40,727 bases of DNA from Haplomitrium mnioides (taxonomy: Eukaryota > Marchantiophyta > Haplomitriopsida > Calobryales), in assembly GCA_049999725.1 (NCBI GenBank), contig JBNGIS010008860.1, positions 1 through 40,727 on the forward strand, written 5' to 3'. Every line of letters begins with the position of its first letter. Within the stretch, counting starts at the first letter, position 1. Under the pieces are notes generated by a model that was not told the DNA's origin, ran no database searches, and was given only the letters and a program-made list of their open reading frames with translations. A program made the position numbers and the translations under genes. Positions 21,076 to 33,600 of the stretch are shown here, one piece after another.

Positions 21076-24000
21076 TGCCAGCCCCGTGGTTGGAGCCTTA
21101 ACTCTTTTTCGACAGAGTTACCCCCGATTAAGGGCTGACTAGTGTTTTGGGACCTTTTATGGGAGGGGCTTTGCACCGAATGGCCCCAACTTCTGCTTAC
21201 CAGTTCAGGAGTGACTGTACAACACTCAACACGCCCAAGCACAACATCCAAGCACACCTACGCCCCTCCTTTAGGCCTTAACCTCGAAAGGTGCCACTTG
21301 GAAGAGAGGGGTAGATAGAACATGGCATCTGACTCTTGGCTGCAATGGTCTCTTGGGGGGTCTTGAGTGATTCGTGGTTGCCCCATTGCATGACCACTTG
21401 ACCACAAATGCTTCAGCAGCCCACTTGCTCTTTCACATCCATTTCCTCAAGACACACACGAGTAGGCTGTAATGCTGCTGAATCACTTGGTAGTATAATT
21501 CGGAAGTCCAGAGCTGGATCCAATCAACTTGTATACAATAGGGAAAAAGGTCCCAGTATTCAATTGTCACAATACGATGTTGTTAGTCCTGACTTCCCCT
21601 GTCCAAGGTGTCCTCATGATTGGACAAATGAAATGCAAACCTACTAAAACTAAGAACTTCACAAAGCTACAAACAAAGCACAAATCTAATAACACATGTA
21701 AACATAAAGATATTGGTACTTCCACGCTGTTCTGCCAACAATGCAATCCTTTTCCACCTTTCAAGAACCAATCTTTCCTCTCAATTCTCCTTCAACTCCC
21801 GTGAGCAACTTCAGTTCTCTACAAATCCTTCATCCACCCACTCTCATTCAGATAGTTTTTCAACTTCCCTTGCGAGAAGCCTTGAATTTACTTCCTCAGA
21901 CTCGGAAGAGGATTTCTTTAACTTCCACCTCTGGAAGACAGTCCCCTCGACTCCTGGCCACCCACTCCACCTTGAGCTTTGACTGAATCTTCTATACAGC
22001 GCGCAGGCACTAACACAGCCACTCATCTCTTGACTCCACTTGAGAATTACGACCAGAAACGCCCCCAATCGCTCTTAGGATTGATGCTCCTGCACAAACG
22101 ATGCTGAGACGACCCCAAGATCCCCTTTTGGCAGCCTCTCACGAATTCAAGGCCGAAAGAATTCCCCTCAACTTCAAGTGACGATCCACCTCCAAATGCT
22201 AGTCCACCCGTGCGATGAGTCCACTTGGATTGTTTGAGATCTAGAGCTCTACGCTTAATGACTCTCAGCGCCCCTCTAGTCCACCTCCACCCCCGCTGAT
22301 CCCCCTACACGAGTCCACTCCCTCACTCGAATCTTGGCTGGAATTCTCTCCTCTCTCCCTCGATGCTTCCTCCTCTTTGAGTTTGCTCTCACAACTCAAT
22401 TTTGCATAAACAACAACCCCCTCCACTTCGCAACGATCCCAGCAATACTCCCCTTGCATGCGTGCGTCCTCCCCAACAAATTCTTGATCAAGATCGACCC
22501 ACTCCTCTTCGCTGAACTTTGGCAGTTTTTCTCATTAACAATTGTTTCTTGACAAGCTGACACCTAGCTGATAGCCCGCGTTTAATGGTCATCTCGTTGA
22601 AACATTCAGAATTGGAGGAGGAAGATTTTCGGAGAAGTCTTGGCTGAACCCTGCTTTCAATTTGTAGTGCTCTCCCTTGCAGAATTTTGATTAGGATCGC
22701 CTCGCCGCTTGATGCATCAACAACCTCGTAGCAATCCCAATTCGATTCCTTCAAAGCATCTCCTTGAGCGCAGATTCGAAGTTTGGTCGGAGAGGTTTTC
22801 CCCGCAAAGAAATATGAAGAAATTCATTTGGAATTGGATTCGCATGGGTTCCTCGACGCATCTCGTGGGCTGCTTCTCAATTGTCATCGATTCTCCNNNN
22901 NNNNNNNNNNNNNNNNNNNNNNNNNNNNNNNNNNNNNNNNNNNNNNNNNNNNNNNNNNNNNNNNNNNNNNNNNNNNNNNNNNNNNNNNNNNNNNNNNNNN
23001 NNNNNNNNNNNNNNNNNNNNNNNNNNNNNNNNNNNNNNNNNNNNNNNNNNNNNNNNNNNNNNNNNNNNNNNNNNNNNNNNNNNNNNNNNNNNNNNNNNNN
23101 NNNNNNNNNNNNNNNNNNNNNNNNNNNNNNNNNNNNNNNNNNNNNNNNNNNNNNNNNNNNNNNNNNNNNNNNNNNNNNNNNNNNNNNNNNNNNNNNNNNN
23201 NNNNNNNNNNNNNNNNNNNNNNNNNNNNNNNNNNNNNNNNNNNNNNNNNNNNNNNNNNNNNNNNNNNNNNNNNNNNNNNNNNNNNNNNNNNNNNNNTAAG
23301 TAGGCTCCTCACGTAGGGTGGCTGATCGGAACCCATTTAACTGGAGCTCCCCACTTAGGGAGGCTGATTGGAACCCACTTAACTAGGGCTCCCCAATTTT
23401 CCACTAAGGGTTCGCGGACTCCCTAGGACTGCCACGTGTCCCCGAATCCCGTGAAGTGCGTCGGAGCTGCCAAGTTTCCGCAGCGCCCCACGGACTCCCT
23501 CTCGCTACAAAATTGTGATGAATTGCTGCTTCACCCTTCCCGCTTAGCCTCGTAGTTGCTTTAAGGAATCTTCCATGTCACAGAAATGGTGACAAGTCAC
23601 CTCTTCGTTAGTCACCGCTTCGCTTATCCCTGTTTCGCTATTACTTCGGATCCGTCGGACTCCCCTTAGCGGATCTCTGTTAAGCGGTCCCCCTATGTTG
23701 TAAGACGGATCGAAACTCGCTTAACCGGGTTCTCCACTTACGGTGGCGTGATCCCGTCGAACCTTTCGGACACCTAGGAGCTGCCACGTTGCCTGACAGA
23801 TTCCGTGAAGTGTGCAAGGGCCGCCACATTTTTACAGCTCCCCTCGGACTCCTCGGGTCTCTTCCTTTGTGTTGATTCTTCGCCTTGATCGCCCTCCTTT
23901 GGTCCGATTGTATCAGCTGGCTTTTGATTATGAAGCGCCTCCTTCTTTTCTCGCCTGTGCGACCCATCACGGGGCCTCATCCTCCGAATGGATCCCACTG

Positions 24001-24633
24001 CCTCCTCTTTACCTGTCTTCACCCGTTGCATGCTCTTTTGTTTGTCGTTCATTGTCGCTGGCAAGTCCCCACAGCGCTGTCGCTTTCGATCTACTCACAT
24101 GATGGCCCTCTGCACGCATCTGGTTGTGCTCCCCCTCGCCTTCATCTCCCGTAACTCTTCTCGTGAATTCCTCCTCGATTGTTGTTGGCTCAATTCTCCT
24201 TGAATCCCTCCACGATTGTGGCTGGCTTCTTTGATCTCTGCCCTCCTCTCCTTGAATCTTTATGTTGCTTCATTCCTCTAATCTCCCTCTCAACTCTCCT
24301 TGAATTCCTCTTGCTCACCCTTGTCAGCCGTGCCTCTGTCTCGAATCGCTGCAAGTTCCTTTGATCCTCCTGCTAGCCTTCTTACCTGACTCCTCAGGAT
24401 TCCATAGGGCTCCCCCTTGCATTGCAGAATTCATGACATTCACAGGGGAAAGCAGAAAAGGAAGGAAGAGAAGGGAAAGGAGGGAGAGGAGAAAGGTGCA
24501 GGATTGGCATGACAACAATAAAACAATAAAATACAAAGGGATACAAATTACTAATGCAAACTTGAAAGAATTTACAAGGCTAGAAGCTCAGTAATCACAA
24601 CAAAAGAAAAAATGCAAACACACATGGCCGACA
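21076..24633 (-). repeat. Left (3') LTR of the Tat-like element
   Basis: Starts TGCCAGCCCCGTGG and ends GGCCGACA, with TG...CA ends. It contains a 400-N gap at 22897-23296 that corresponds to 32471-33604 of the right LTR. With the gap filled it would be about 4.29 kb. Open frames inside (for example near 24361-24594) are also in the other LTR and look non-coding. Confidence 0.85.
22897..23296. other. Assembly gap (400 N) replacing about 1.13 kb
   Basis: Sequence flanking the gap (GATTCTCC on the left, TAAGTAGGCTCC on the right) is 1134 bp apart in the right LTR. The missing block there is GC-rich and tandemly repeated, which explains the assembly failure. Confidence 0.9.
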
Positions 24634-24656
24634 TAACTCCCTTTTTAATTGTGCAA
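24634..24656 (-). promoter_or_regulatory. Polypurine tract of the Tat-like element
   Basis: The minus strand reads AATTAAAAAGGGAGTTA immediately before TGTCGGCC, the start of the 3' LTR. Confidence 0.65.
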
Positions 24657-24873
24657 TGACCCCACAAACACCTTCCTCCTTCTGACCTCCTTGGTCTCCT
24701 CTGTGGCCGCCGCTCTGATCTTCTTTGCTGGAAGCTCTTAGTCGACTTGGACACCACCCACGCACCACTTACACAACACACTAACACGAACAAACACAAC
24801 TCACTACGCAATGCTAAACAAATAGATGTACAAAAAATCTCCACTCCTACTATACACGACAACCCCCTCTACC

Positions 24874-26137
24874 TTAGTCCTCATGGTGGTAATATCGGTT
24901 GAGCCGGTCGTAGTGGACCCGGTTAGGAAGATGTGCCCCTATCACTGTGCTCAACTCCACTGACCCATTGTCATGAAGCACTCTCACCAGGTAGGGTCCC
25001 ATCCACCGAGTATGCAGCTTCCCGAGGAAGTGCATAAACTTGTTGTCGTAGAGCAACACTAGATCCCCTCCTTTGAAGTCGACTGGTCTCAGCTTCTTGT
25101 CGTGTTGCCTCTTGGTCAGCTGCTGTTGATGTACCAACCTCTCGTGTGCCCTTGCTCTGCTCTCTTCTAAAGCCCCCAACTGGTGCACCCTTTCCATTCG
25201 GCTCAAACCCTCTGGCATTCTCTCCTCAACTGCCACCCAAGGTGTGGGGACTTCAAACTCCACTGAGACCAGTGAGTGCTATCCAAAGACCATGAAGTAA
25301 AGGCAGTGGCCTGTGGTGGTCTTGTAGGCCAGATTATAAGCATGGGTGGTAATTAGCAGCTTTAGGTCCCAGTCCACCTTGTTTGCTGCCACTGTCTTGT
25401 TGAAGATCTTGCTCATAATTCCGTTGGCCCTCTCCGTTAACTCGTTAGCCTTAGGGTGGTAGGATGTGGTTTTTTGGTGCTTGACCAAGTGCTTTTCTGT
25501 GAGCTCACAAATGACCTGATTGACAAAATGTGTACCTTGGTCACTTACCAACTCCAGCAGCGCCCTTAATCGGGTCAAGATCTGTTCGTAGAGGAACCGG
25601 GCCACCGTCGGCGCATCATCTTTCCTGGTTGCCCTTGCCTCCACCCACTTGGTAGCATAGTCAGTCGAAAGTAGAATGTACCTGTTCTCGCACCTTGTGG
25701 ACGGAGTGATGAGTCTGATGAAATCGATTCCCCACTTCTCAAATGGGGCCATGGGGATGATTGGAACCAGAGGATGGTGGCACGCTGCTGCTGGTTTCCC
25801 GATCTGTTGACAGGCGTCACACCTCTTCACAAAAAAGTGCACATCCCTACACAGGGTGGGCCATCAATACTTAGCATCGATGATCTTTTGGATGGTGGTT
25901 TCTACCGCAAAATGACCGCCGGCCTCTTCCTCATGCATTGCCCGCATGACCACCGTGGACTCGTCTTTCTCCAAACACCTGTATCTGCCTGCTCTACTTA
26001 TGTAGCATTCCTTTGATCATGAGAAAATGCCTCACCTTTATGAGAAACACTGCTGCTGGCTCTGGGTTGTGCCTTGGGGGAATCTTCGCCGTCAAGAGGA
26101 ACTCAATGATGTCCCCATATTCTATGGGTCTCCCCTC
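24874..26137 (-). pseudogene. Integrase of the Tat-like element
   Basis: The zinc-binding end is CDACQQIGKP (near 25800). The catalytic core has GIDFIRLI, SDQGTHFVNQ and the E-bearing ELTERANGIM, matching the D, D, E order. The C-terminal part (25263-24874) includes LGKLHTRWMGPYLV and ends LNRYYHHED with no chromodomain. One stop lies between 25263 and 25279. The region 25843-26137 is frameshifted relative to the RNase H frame upstream. Confidence 0.85.
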
Positions 26138-27607
26138 TCAGACATGGAACAGGTCTTCATCAGGGAAGCTATCCCCCACTCCCTCTGCACTTGGCTGCCC
26201 CTCAATCCTTGAGAAGAAGTCAACATTTTGGTGTCTCTTCCTTGGCTTGATTTGCACCTCGAAGTCAAACTCCTGGAGCAGCAACATCCACCTCGCCACT
26301 CTCCTCGTCAGGTCTGGCTTGTTGACCATGTATTTGAGGGCATCATGATCTGTGTAAAACACCGCCTTGTAATGCAGCAGGTAGTGCCGGAACTTCTTTA
26401 GAGAGTAGATTATCCCTAGGGCCTCACGGTCGGTGAGCGAGTAATTCTTCTCTGCTGTTGAGAGGAGTTTGCTGGCAAAGTAGATTGGGTGGTCCCTGCC
26501 CTCCTCATCGAGCTGGTTCAGCACTGCCTCCACACAGAAGCTCGAAACATCCACCATCATGTGGAACTCTTTGGTCCAGTTTGGGGGCGCTAGGATAGGT
26601 GCATTGGCCAATCGCTTCTTGAGCTCATTAAAGCTTGATCTCTTGGGCTCTGTTGGCTCAAAGTCACTGCCCCTCTTCACCATCTCTGTTAGGTGGTAGG
26701 CTTCTAGGGAAAATTTTGAGATGAACCTCCTGTAGTAGCCTACACAGCCTAGGAATCCCTGCACCTCCACCAAGCACGTTGGAAACGCCACCCCCAGCCA
26801 TACTGCCACCTTTATTTGGTCCACGGCAATCCCCTGGCTGGAGACCCTATGCCCCAACAGAATCCCTTCCTTCATTGCAAAGAAACATTTTTGTGGATGC
26901 AGCTGCAGTCCCGTTTCTCTGCATCGCTGAAATGTGAGCTACACATGCTTCTCATGATCCTTGACCTTGCCGTACACCATGAAATCGTCTATGAAAATTT
27001 CAAGGAACTTCCTGAGGTAGTCACTAAACATGTTCATCATTAGTTTCTGGAATGTACCTAGCGCATTGCAGAGACCAAATGGCATTCGTTGAAAGGCGAA
27101 CACTCCCCACTCCGTTGTGAAGGCAGTTTTTAGTTGGTCCTCCTCTCTTATCCACACTTGGTTGTAACCAGAGTAACCATCCATGAAACTATAAACTTCC
27201 TGGCCCGCCACCAAGTCCAGCACACCATCAGTAAAAGGCAAGGGGTAGTGATCCTTCTTGGTTGCCGCATTCAGCTTGTGGTAGTCTTGGCAAACCCGGA
27301 TCTTTGGCTTCTCGTCCAAGCCCGCCTTCTTCGGCACCACCACTAGAGGAGACACCCATTCACTATTCATGATAGGGTATATGAATCCTGCCTCTAGGAG
27401 CTTATCCACCTCCTCCTTCACCAATAGAGAGAAGCATAGGTTCATCCGGTACTGCCGCTGCCTCACGGAGGTAGCATTGTCCTCCAAGTCAATTCTATGC
27501 TCCCCTAGCTCTCTGGGCACACCTTTCAGGTCGGTATGGCTCCATGCAAATACGTCACTGAAATTCCCTAGGGTCTGCATGAAGGCTCTCTCAGCCCCTC
27601 TATTCAA
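26138..27607 (-). pseudogene. Reverse transcriptase and RNase H of the Tat-like element
   Basis: RT enters with FSDVFAWSHTDLKGVPRELG and has FIYPIMNSEWVSPLVVVPKK, KIRVCQDYHKLN, FQRMPFGLCNALGTFQ and FIDDFMVYGK (near 26970-27000; FIDD where YVDD or FMDD is usual). A stop separates it from the RNase H part (26875 downward), which has GHRVSSQGI, YASK-like YFASKLLSTAEKNYSLTDRE and FYTDHDALKYMV. Both parts are in one frame. This would copy the element RNA and remove RNA from the hybrid, but the stops prevent a full product. Confidence 0.85.
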
Positions 27608-27619
27608 GGCAAACCCAAG

Positions 27620-28603
27620 CTAGAATGTCCTCCCGTTGGGGACCGTTATCTCCTGGTACTGCTCCGCTCTGATGACCTCCACTATGTTCCTGTTCGTGGA
27701 GTCATAGTCTGACTCCAAGTGGGCGAGCCGTTGGCCACCTACAACCGACTTCTTGTCATGCTCTCTTGTCCTCATTTGGTGATCATCCTCTCCTAGGATG
27801 ATAGCTGCAATCAACTCCTCTTTTATCTCGGGTCCAAGGCTGGAAGTGGATGCCTCTAACTCCCCTTTTAGGTTAGGTCCTGGGCTGAGGATTGGCACTT
27901 CTGTCCCAGCTCCCGTCGTGTCCCAAACTCCAAAGACAGAGGTCTCCAGCTGGTTGACCTTGGCTTCGGCACTGCCTAAAAAATCTGCCTCTGTCATGTC
28001 ACTCACCAGTCTCAACCAGTAAGTGTCCTCGTCCTCCAACTCCTCTTCCACCGACCATTCAGTGTCATATTCCTTGTCCTCGATGGTCTCTCCCTCATGT
28101 GAGATAGAGTCATAATGCACCACAGTCTTGCCAGGCCCGAATACTAGTGTGGAGTACCCCCAGTTGTGCATTACCTTGGCACCATACAGCTAGGGCCTTC
28201 CGATTAGAACAGGGTATGGAGAACTCCGCGCCGATCTCATCACCACGTAGTTCAGTGCAAACTCTTTCCCCCCGATCCAGGTGGGCACCTTTAGCAAGGC
28301 TCCCAAGGGCTTAACCCTAGATCCATCCGCCAACCGCATAATCCTCTCGGTCGGGGAGAAAGTCTTGAAGCCCAATCGGTGGGCAGTCTCCTCCACCATG
28401 ATATTTACTCCCACCCCTCCATCCACTAGCACCAAGGACAGAGTGCACCCTGCAATCTGGATGTCTATCTCATGAGCTCCCTTGTCTTCACAGATGATCC
28501 TCAGGTCGATGGTGGTGCCCACCAATGGAAGCTTCCTTTTCTTCTTGGCGCCGATTAGTAGCTCCCGGAGCTGCCTCTTGTATATATGGCTGTCCCTGAT
28601 CAA
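27620..28603 (-). pseudogene. Protease and acidic linker of the Tat-like element
   Basis: The protease region has LVLVDGGVGVNIM (near 28400-28430) with D-G-G where the catalytic D-T/S-G is usual, then RLADGSRVKPLGALLKVPTW and YPVLIGRP. A stop follows and the frame continues into an acidic linker (EDKEYDTEWSVEEELEDEDT) before RT. D-G-G variants are, as far as I recall, found in some plant Ty3 lineages, so it need not be an inactivating change. Confidence 0.8.
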
Positions 28604-28635
28604 CTACCCTACGGTTGCAGTAACCTGGCAGTCTC

Positions 28636-30606
28636 TTACATCCCTCTGGATGCTGTAGGATGCGCAAGTGTTGGATGGGGGCTGGGGCGCAGGGTCTTGC
28701 TTGGTTTGCTCAGCGCCATTTCTGCGATTGACCTCTCGCAGGGTCTTCTCCACCGCTTGCTGAGCTTCGGCCGCCTCCAAGGCTTCCAGCTGCTTTTTGA
28801 CTTCCTCTTCTTGCCTCGGATAGAATAATTTTGGGTGCTATCTTTTGTAATCTGAGTCCTCCTCGGTGGGGAGCACATTCACAGCCATGTCCTTTCTCCG
28901 AGCCTGCTTGGCCTTTCCTTTTTCCTTGGCCTTGGCTGCAGCCCTGGTTGCCACTATGTAGCAGTCCTCCTCCAATGGGGTCTCCACTTCTAGAAACTCT
29001 GCCCCATGCTCCCATGAGGTGGTTACCAAGTTGACTACTACCGGTGGCAATGCCTGCTGGGCCGAGTTGGGAGGCAGCTCTTGCCTTCTGGCATGGGGGC
29101 AATTGTTGGCCAGATGCCCTTCCTTTTTGTAGCCGGTACACAGTGGCGGTGGCACGCCATACCCTTGCTTCCTGGGCTCGGGACAATTTGGGGAAATGTG
29201 GCATGGCTGCCCATAGTTCCAACACACCATTACCCTGGTCCGGTTTGGCTCGGCCCCTGACCCTTCTGACCTCGTGTGTCTCCAAGCCGTCGATTGACCG
29301 GGCACCGTATTAACAGGTCGGCCCGCCATTGGTTGAGGTTGGCTAACCACTTGGTACACAAGTTCGGGTGATTCCTCCTGCACGTATTCCACCTCCTCAT
29401 GATACCACTTAGGAGGGTCCTCCCTCACATAATGGATGGGCGTCCCATCCAGGGGGTATTCTTAGGGGGAGTGCCCATAGGTGCGGCACTTCACGCACCA
29501 GACATGTGCCCTCTATGTCAACACCTTTTTCCCCTCAGGCTTTAGGTCTGCAAAATGGATCGACATAGCCTCTAGTTTTGCATTGATCTCTTCCATGGGG
29601 TCTTTTACCCCCCTCCTCTTGCTGGTCTCCCCGCCAGCTCCTGTGTCATGGGACTGGTGGGTTTTTTTCTCCTTGCCCTCCTTGTGCCGATCATGTTTCT
29701 TGGCCCTCTTCTCTTTGGCCTCCTTTTTCTTTTTGCTCCCCTTTATCTTCCGCCTCATGTGGGACCTTTCATCTTCTGAGCTCTCGGGGTTTCTCTTGCT
29801 CTCTGATTCAAACTCTGAAAAGGAGCTATCGTCAGAGCTATCTTCTTGACTGGAGCTCTCTGAAGAGCTGTCAGAATCATTCCTTCTCTTTGACTTTCTC
29901 TTGGAGCTTGCCACCTTGGCCTTGATGTAGGATTGGGCTTCCTCCATTGCTTGCTCCAGGCATGTGGGTTTGGACCTCTTTACCGAGGCCCCTAGACTCT
30001 TGGGCAGGGCCGAAATAAACCAGGAGGTAAGCATCCCATCCGATGCAGGGGGTTAATCTTCCTAACCATCCTTTGGAACCTTTGACGAAACTTCCTTACA
30101 GATTCGTGCTTTTTCATCTCCATTTGGCCTATTTTGATTAGGGCCTCAGACTCCCCTCCTATTTTTCTGAACTCCTCTAGGAAGGCCGCATTAAAAGAGT
30201 TCCAGTTTTGCTTAGTGGCCTCTGATAGTGTTTGGTACCAACGGCCAGCCTCTCCTTTTAACACCCCAAGAAGAATGGCCTCCTTAATGAGGTTCTCCCC
30301 ATTCGCATAGGCCGTGCCCTCAAATTCATCCAACCACTCATCTAGATCCTCTCTGGTAGATCCTCGGAACGTCTTGTATCTGAATCGGGATCTCTGTGTC
30401 ACATGCCTCATATTGGCCATTGGGGTGATGGGTGGTGTGGAACAAGATGCTTTGTCCGCTCTCTCCAAGTTCCTTCTACTTTTGAGTGAGATCCCTCCTT
30501 TATCCAACCTGGGCAACCGTCTTAGTTGGTATTCTTCCACTTCTGATGCTAGGCTGCTCCCAGAATTCCAGACTCTTTTCCCTTGCTCCACTGTTTTACT
30601 CCACAA
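28636..30606 (-). pseudogene. Gag of the Tat-like element
   Basis: The N-terminal part (30606-29992) has the capsid-like segment FRGSTREDLDEWLDEFEGTA, then GEAGRWYQTLSEATKQNWNS and VRKFRQRFQRMV. After a frameshift it continues from 30034 through a long Ser/Glu/Lys-rich stretch (charged, disordered) and two zinc knuckles, CWNYGQPCHISPNC (near 29185-29225) and CTGYKKEGHLANNC (near 29095-29140). In both the second cysteine is tyrosine. A basic KEKGKAKQARRKDMA stretch follows. The frame then runs on toward the protease. Confidence 0.85.
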
Positions 30607-30667
30607 ATAACTGCAAGGTTATTTTTCAAAAATTCTTTTGTCCCGCCATGATCGTCAGAAAAATGTA

Positions 30668-33600
30668 TGTCAACCCCGTGGTCGGAGCCTTAACTCTTTT
30701 TCGACAGAGTTACCCCCAATTAAGGGCTGATTAGTGTTTCAAGACCTTTTATGGGAGGGGCTTTGCACCGAATGCCCCCAACTTTTGCTTACTAGTTCAA
30801 GAGTGACTGCACAGCACTCAACACACCCAAGCACACCCACGCCCCTCCTTCAGGCTTTAACCTCGAAAGGTGCCACATGGAAGACATGAGCAGATAGAAC
30901 ATGGCATCTGACTCTTGGCTGCAATGGTCTCTTAGAGGGTCCTGAGTGATTCGTGGTTGCCTCACTGCCTGACCACTTGACCACAATTGCTTCAGCAGCC
31001 CACTTGCTCATTCACATCCATTTCCTCAAGACACACACGAGTAGGCTGCAATGCTACTGAATCACTTGGTAGTATAATTTGGAAGTCCAGAGCTTGATCC
31101 AATCAACTTGTATACAATAGGGAAAAAGGTCCTAGTATTCAATTGTCACAATACAATGCTATTAGTCCTAACTTCCTCTGTCCATGATGTCCTCAAGATT
31201 GGACAAATGAAATGCAGACCTTCTAAAACTAAGAACTTCACAAAGCTACAAACAAAGCACAAATCTAATAACACATGTAAACATAAAGACATTGGTACTT
31301 CCATGCTGTCCTGCCAACTATTACAATGCAATCCTTTTCACCTCTCAATAATTGATCTTTCCTCTCAATTCTCCTTCAACTCCCATCAGCAACTTCAGTT
31401 CTCCACCAATCCTTCATCCACCTACTCTCATTCAGATAGTTTTTCAACTTCCCTCGCAAGAAGCCTTGAATTTACTTCCTCAGGCTCGGAAGAGGATTTC
31501 TTTAACTTCCACCTCTGGAAGGCAGTCCCCTCGATTGATGGCCACCCACTCCACCTTGAGCTTCAACTGGATCTTCTATGCAGTGCGCAAGCACTAACAC
31601 AACTACTCCTCTCTTGACTCCACTTGAGAATTACGACCAGAAACGCCCCCAAGCGCCCCTAGGATTGATGCTCCTGCACAAACGATGCTGAGACGACCCC
31701 AAGATCCCCCCTTGGCAACCTCTCACGAATTCAAGACCGAAAGAATTCCCCTCAACTTCAAGTGGTAATCCACCTCCAAATGTTGGTCCACCCGCGCGAT
31801 GAGTCCACTTGGATCGCCTGAGACTCTAGAGCTCCACGCTTAACGATTCTCAATGCCCCTCCAGTCCACCTTCACCCCCTTGCACGAGTCCACTCCCTCA
31901 CTCGAATCTTGGCTAGAATTCTCTCTTCTCTCCCTCGCTACTTCCTCCTCTTCAAGTTTGCTCTCACAACTCAATTTTGCATAAACAACAACCCCCTCAA
32001 CTTCACAGCGATCCCAACTATACTCCCCCTGCAGGCATGCGTCCCCCTAATGAATTCTTGATCAAGATCGACCTGCTTCTCTTTGCTGGACTTTCGCAGT
32101 TTTTCTCGTTAGCAACTGTTTCTTGATAAGCTGACACATGGTAGACAGCCTACGTTTAATGGTCATCTCGTTGAAACATTTAGGATCATTGGAGGAAGAT
32201 TTTTGGAGAAGTCTTGGCTAAACCCTGCTTTCGATTTGTAGTGCTCTCCATTGCAGAATTTCGATCAAGATCGCCTCGCCGCTGGATGCATCAGCAACCC
32301 CGTAGCAATCCATATTTGATTCCTTCGAAGCATCTCGTTGAGCGCAGATTCGAAGTTTGGTTGGAGAGGTTTTTCTCGCAACGAAATTCGAAGAAATTCA
32401 TTTGGAATTGGATACGCATGGGTTTCTCGACGCATCCCACGGGCTGTTTCTCAATTGTCATTGATTCTCCTTGTTGCCATGCCCCCGCGATCGCCTGCAG
32501 ACCCCCGCAAGCCGCCACGCTTCCACAAGCGCTTGCGAGCCCTTGCAAGTCGCTATGTGCTCGCAAACCCCCTCAGAACCCCGCCGTTGCTCTTCGAAAC
32601 CTCGCCGTCGCTCTTCAAAACCTTGCCGTTGCTTGCAGAACCCCACAGGTTGCCACATGTCCGCAAACCACTTCGGAACCCCGCCGTTGCTCTTCAGAAC
32701 CTCGCCGTCGCTCTCGGAACCCCACAGGTCGCCACGTGTCCTGCCCACCACGTCATCCGCAGCCGCGTTGTTCGACGCCGCTCCGCAAAGGGGTAGGCGG
32801 ACTGACGCCTTAACCAGATTCCGCGGTTGACCCGCGCTAACCCGGAGGATCCCTCGGACCACCTCCAAACGTCACGTCATCCGCCACTGCGCCGTCCGAC
32901 GCCACCCCGCAAAGAGGTAGGCGGACCGACGCCTTGACCAAATTCTAAGGTTGACCCGCGCTGACTCCTCCTCCCTTCCGCGAATGCCACGTCATCCGCA
33001 AGACAGTTTCCTCGCCGAGTAAGAACGATACATGTTGTCGTCGTTTCGGCACCCGCTCGCAATAGGAACTGAGGCCCCCTTCGCTTAACTTTTCTCTCCC
33101 CTTGATGTAAGAACTATGGCGGATTTCCCTTCGATCTCCTTCAAACTTTCAGCGTTGCCTCATCGAACTTTCGTCCTCACCATTTCTGAAACTGTGATAG
33201 GTCGCCTTTTTGGCTGTTGGTTCCTTGTTTCTTCTCCTGGTCGGATCGTCGCTTGATCGCCTTTTCGCCATTCATTGATCTTTCTCTGGCTATATTGTTG
33301 ATGAATCCCCTTTTTGCCCTCTTGATCTTCCTCTGGCCGGAACCGCAATAGATCGTCCTTTTGCATCCCTCAGTTCTCCTTTAGTCAGACTCGCGATAAG
33401 TCACCTTTTCGGCGCTCTTGCTTCTTCTTCTGGTCGGATCGTCGCTCAATCACCTTTTTGGCACCCCTTGCTCTTCGTCTGGCTGGACTCGTGATTCATC
33501 ACCTTTTCGCCATTCCTTGATCTTGGTCTGGCCGGATCTTTGATATATCGTCGTTCCGATTCTCTTTCCTTGGTTTCCGGTTGGGCTTTCCATTGGATCT

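Noticed and set aside
22709-23336. Long frames across 22897-23296
   Set aside because: They consist mainly of N from the assembly gap.
24361-24594. Plus-strand frame conserved in both LTRs of the Tat-like element
   Set aside because: Conservation is explained by LTR duplication at insertion; antisense to the element and without known similarity.
28710-29285. Alternative 191-codon minus-strand frame over gag
   Set aside because: A shadow of the true gag frame, which carries the zinc-knuckle histidines and continues into protease.
30630-30667. Primer-binding site beside the right LTR of the Tat-like element (TGGCGGGACA on the minus strand)
   Set aside because: It is about 18 bp from the LTR end rather than adjacent and I could not match it to a tRNA 3' end with confidence.
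32214-32813. Plus-strand frame of 199 codons in the right LTR
   Set aside because: It runs through GC-rich tandem repeats, is antisense to the element and has no recognisable domain; GC-rich repeats make chance open frames.
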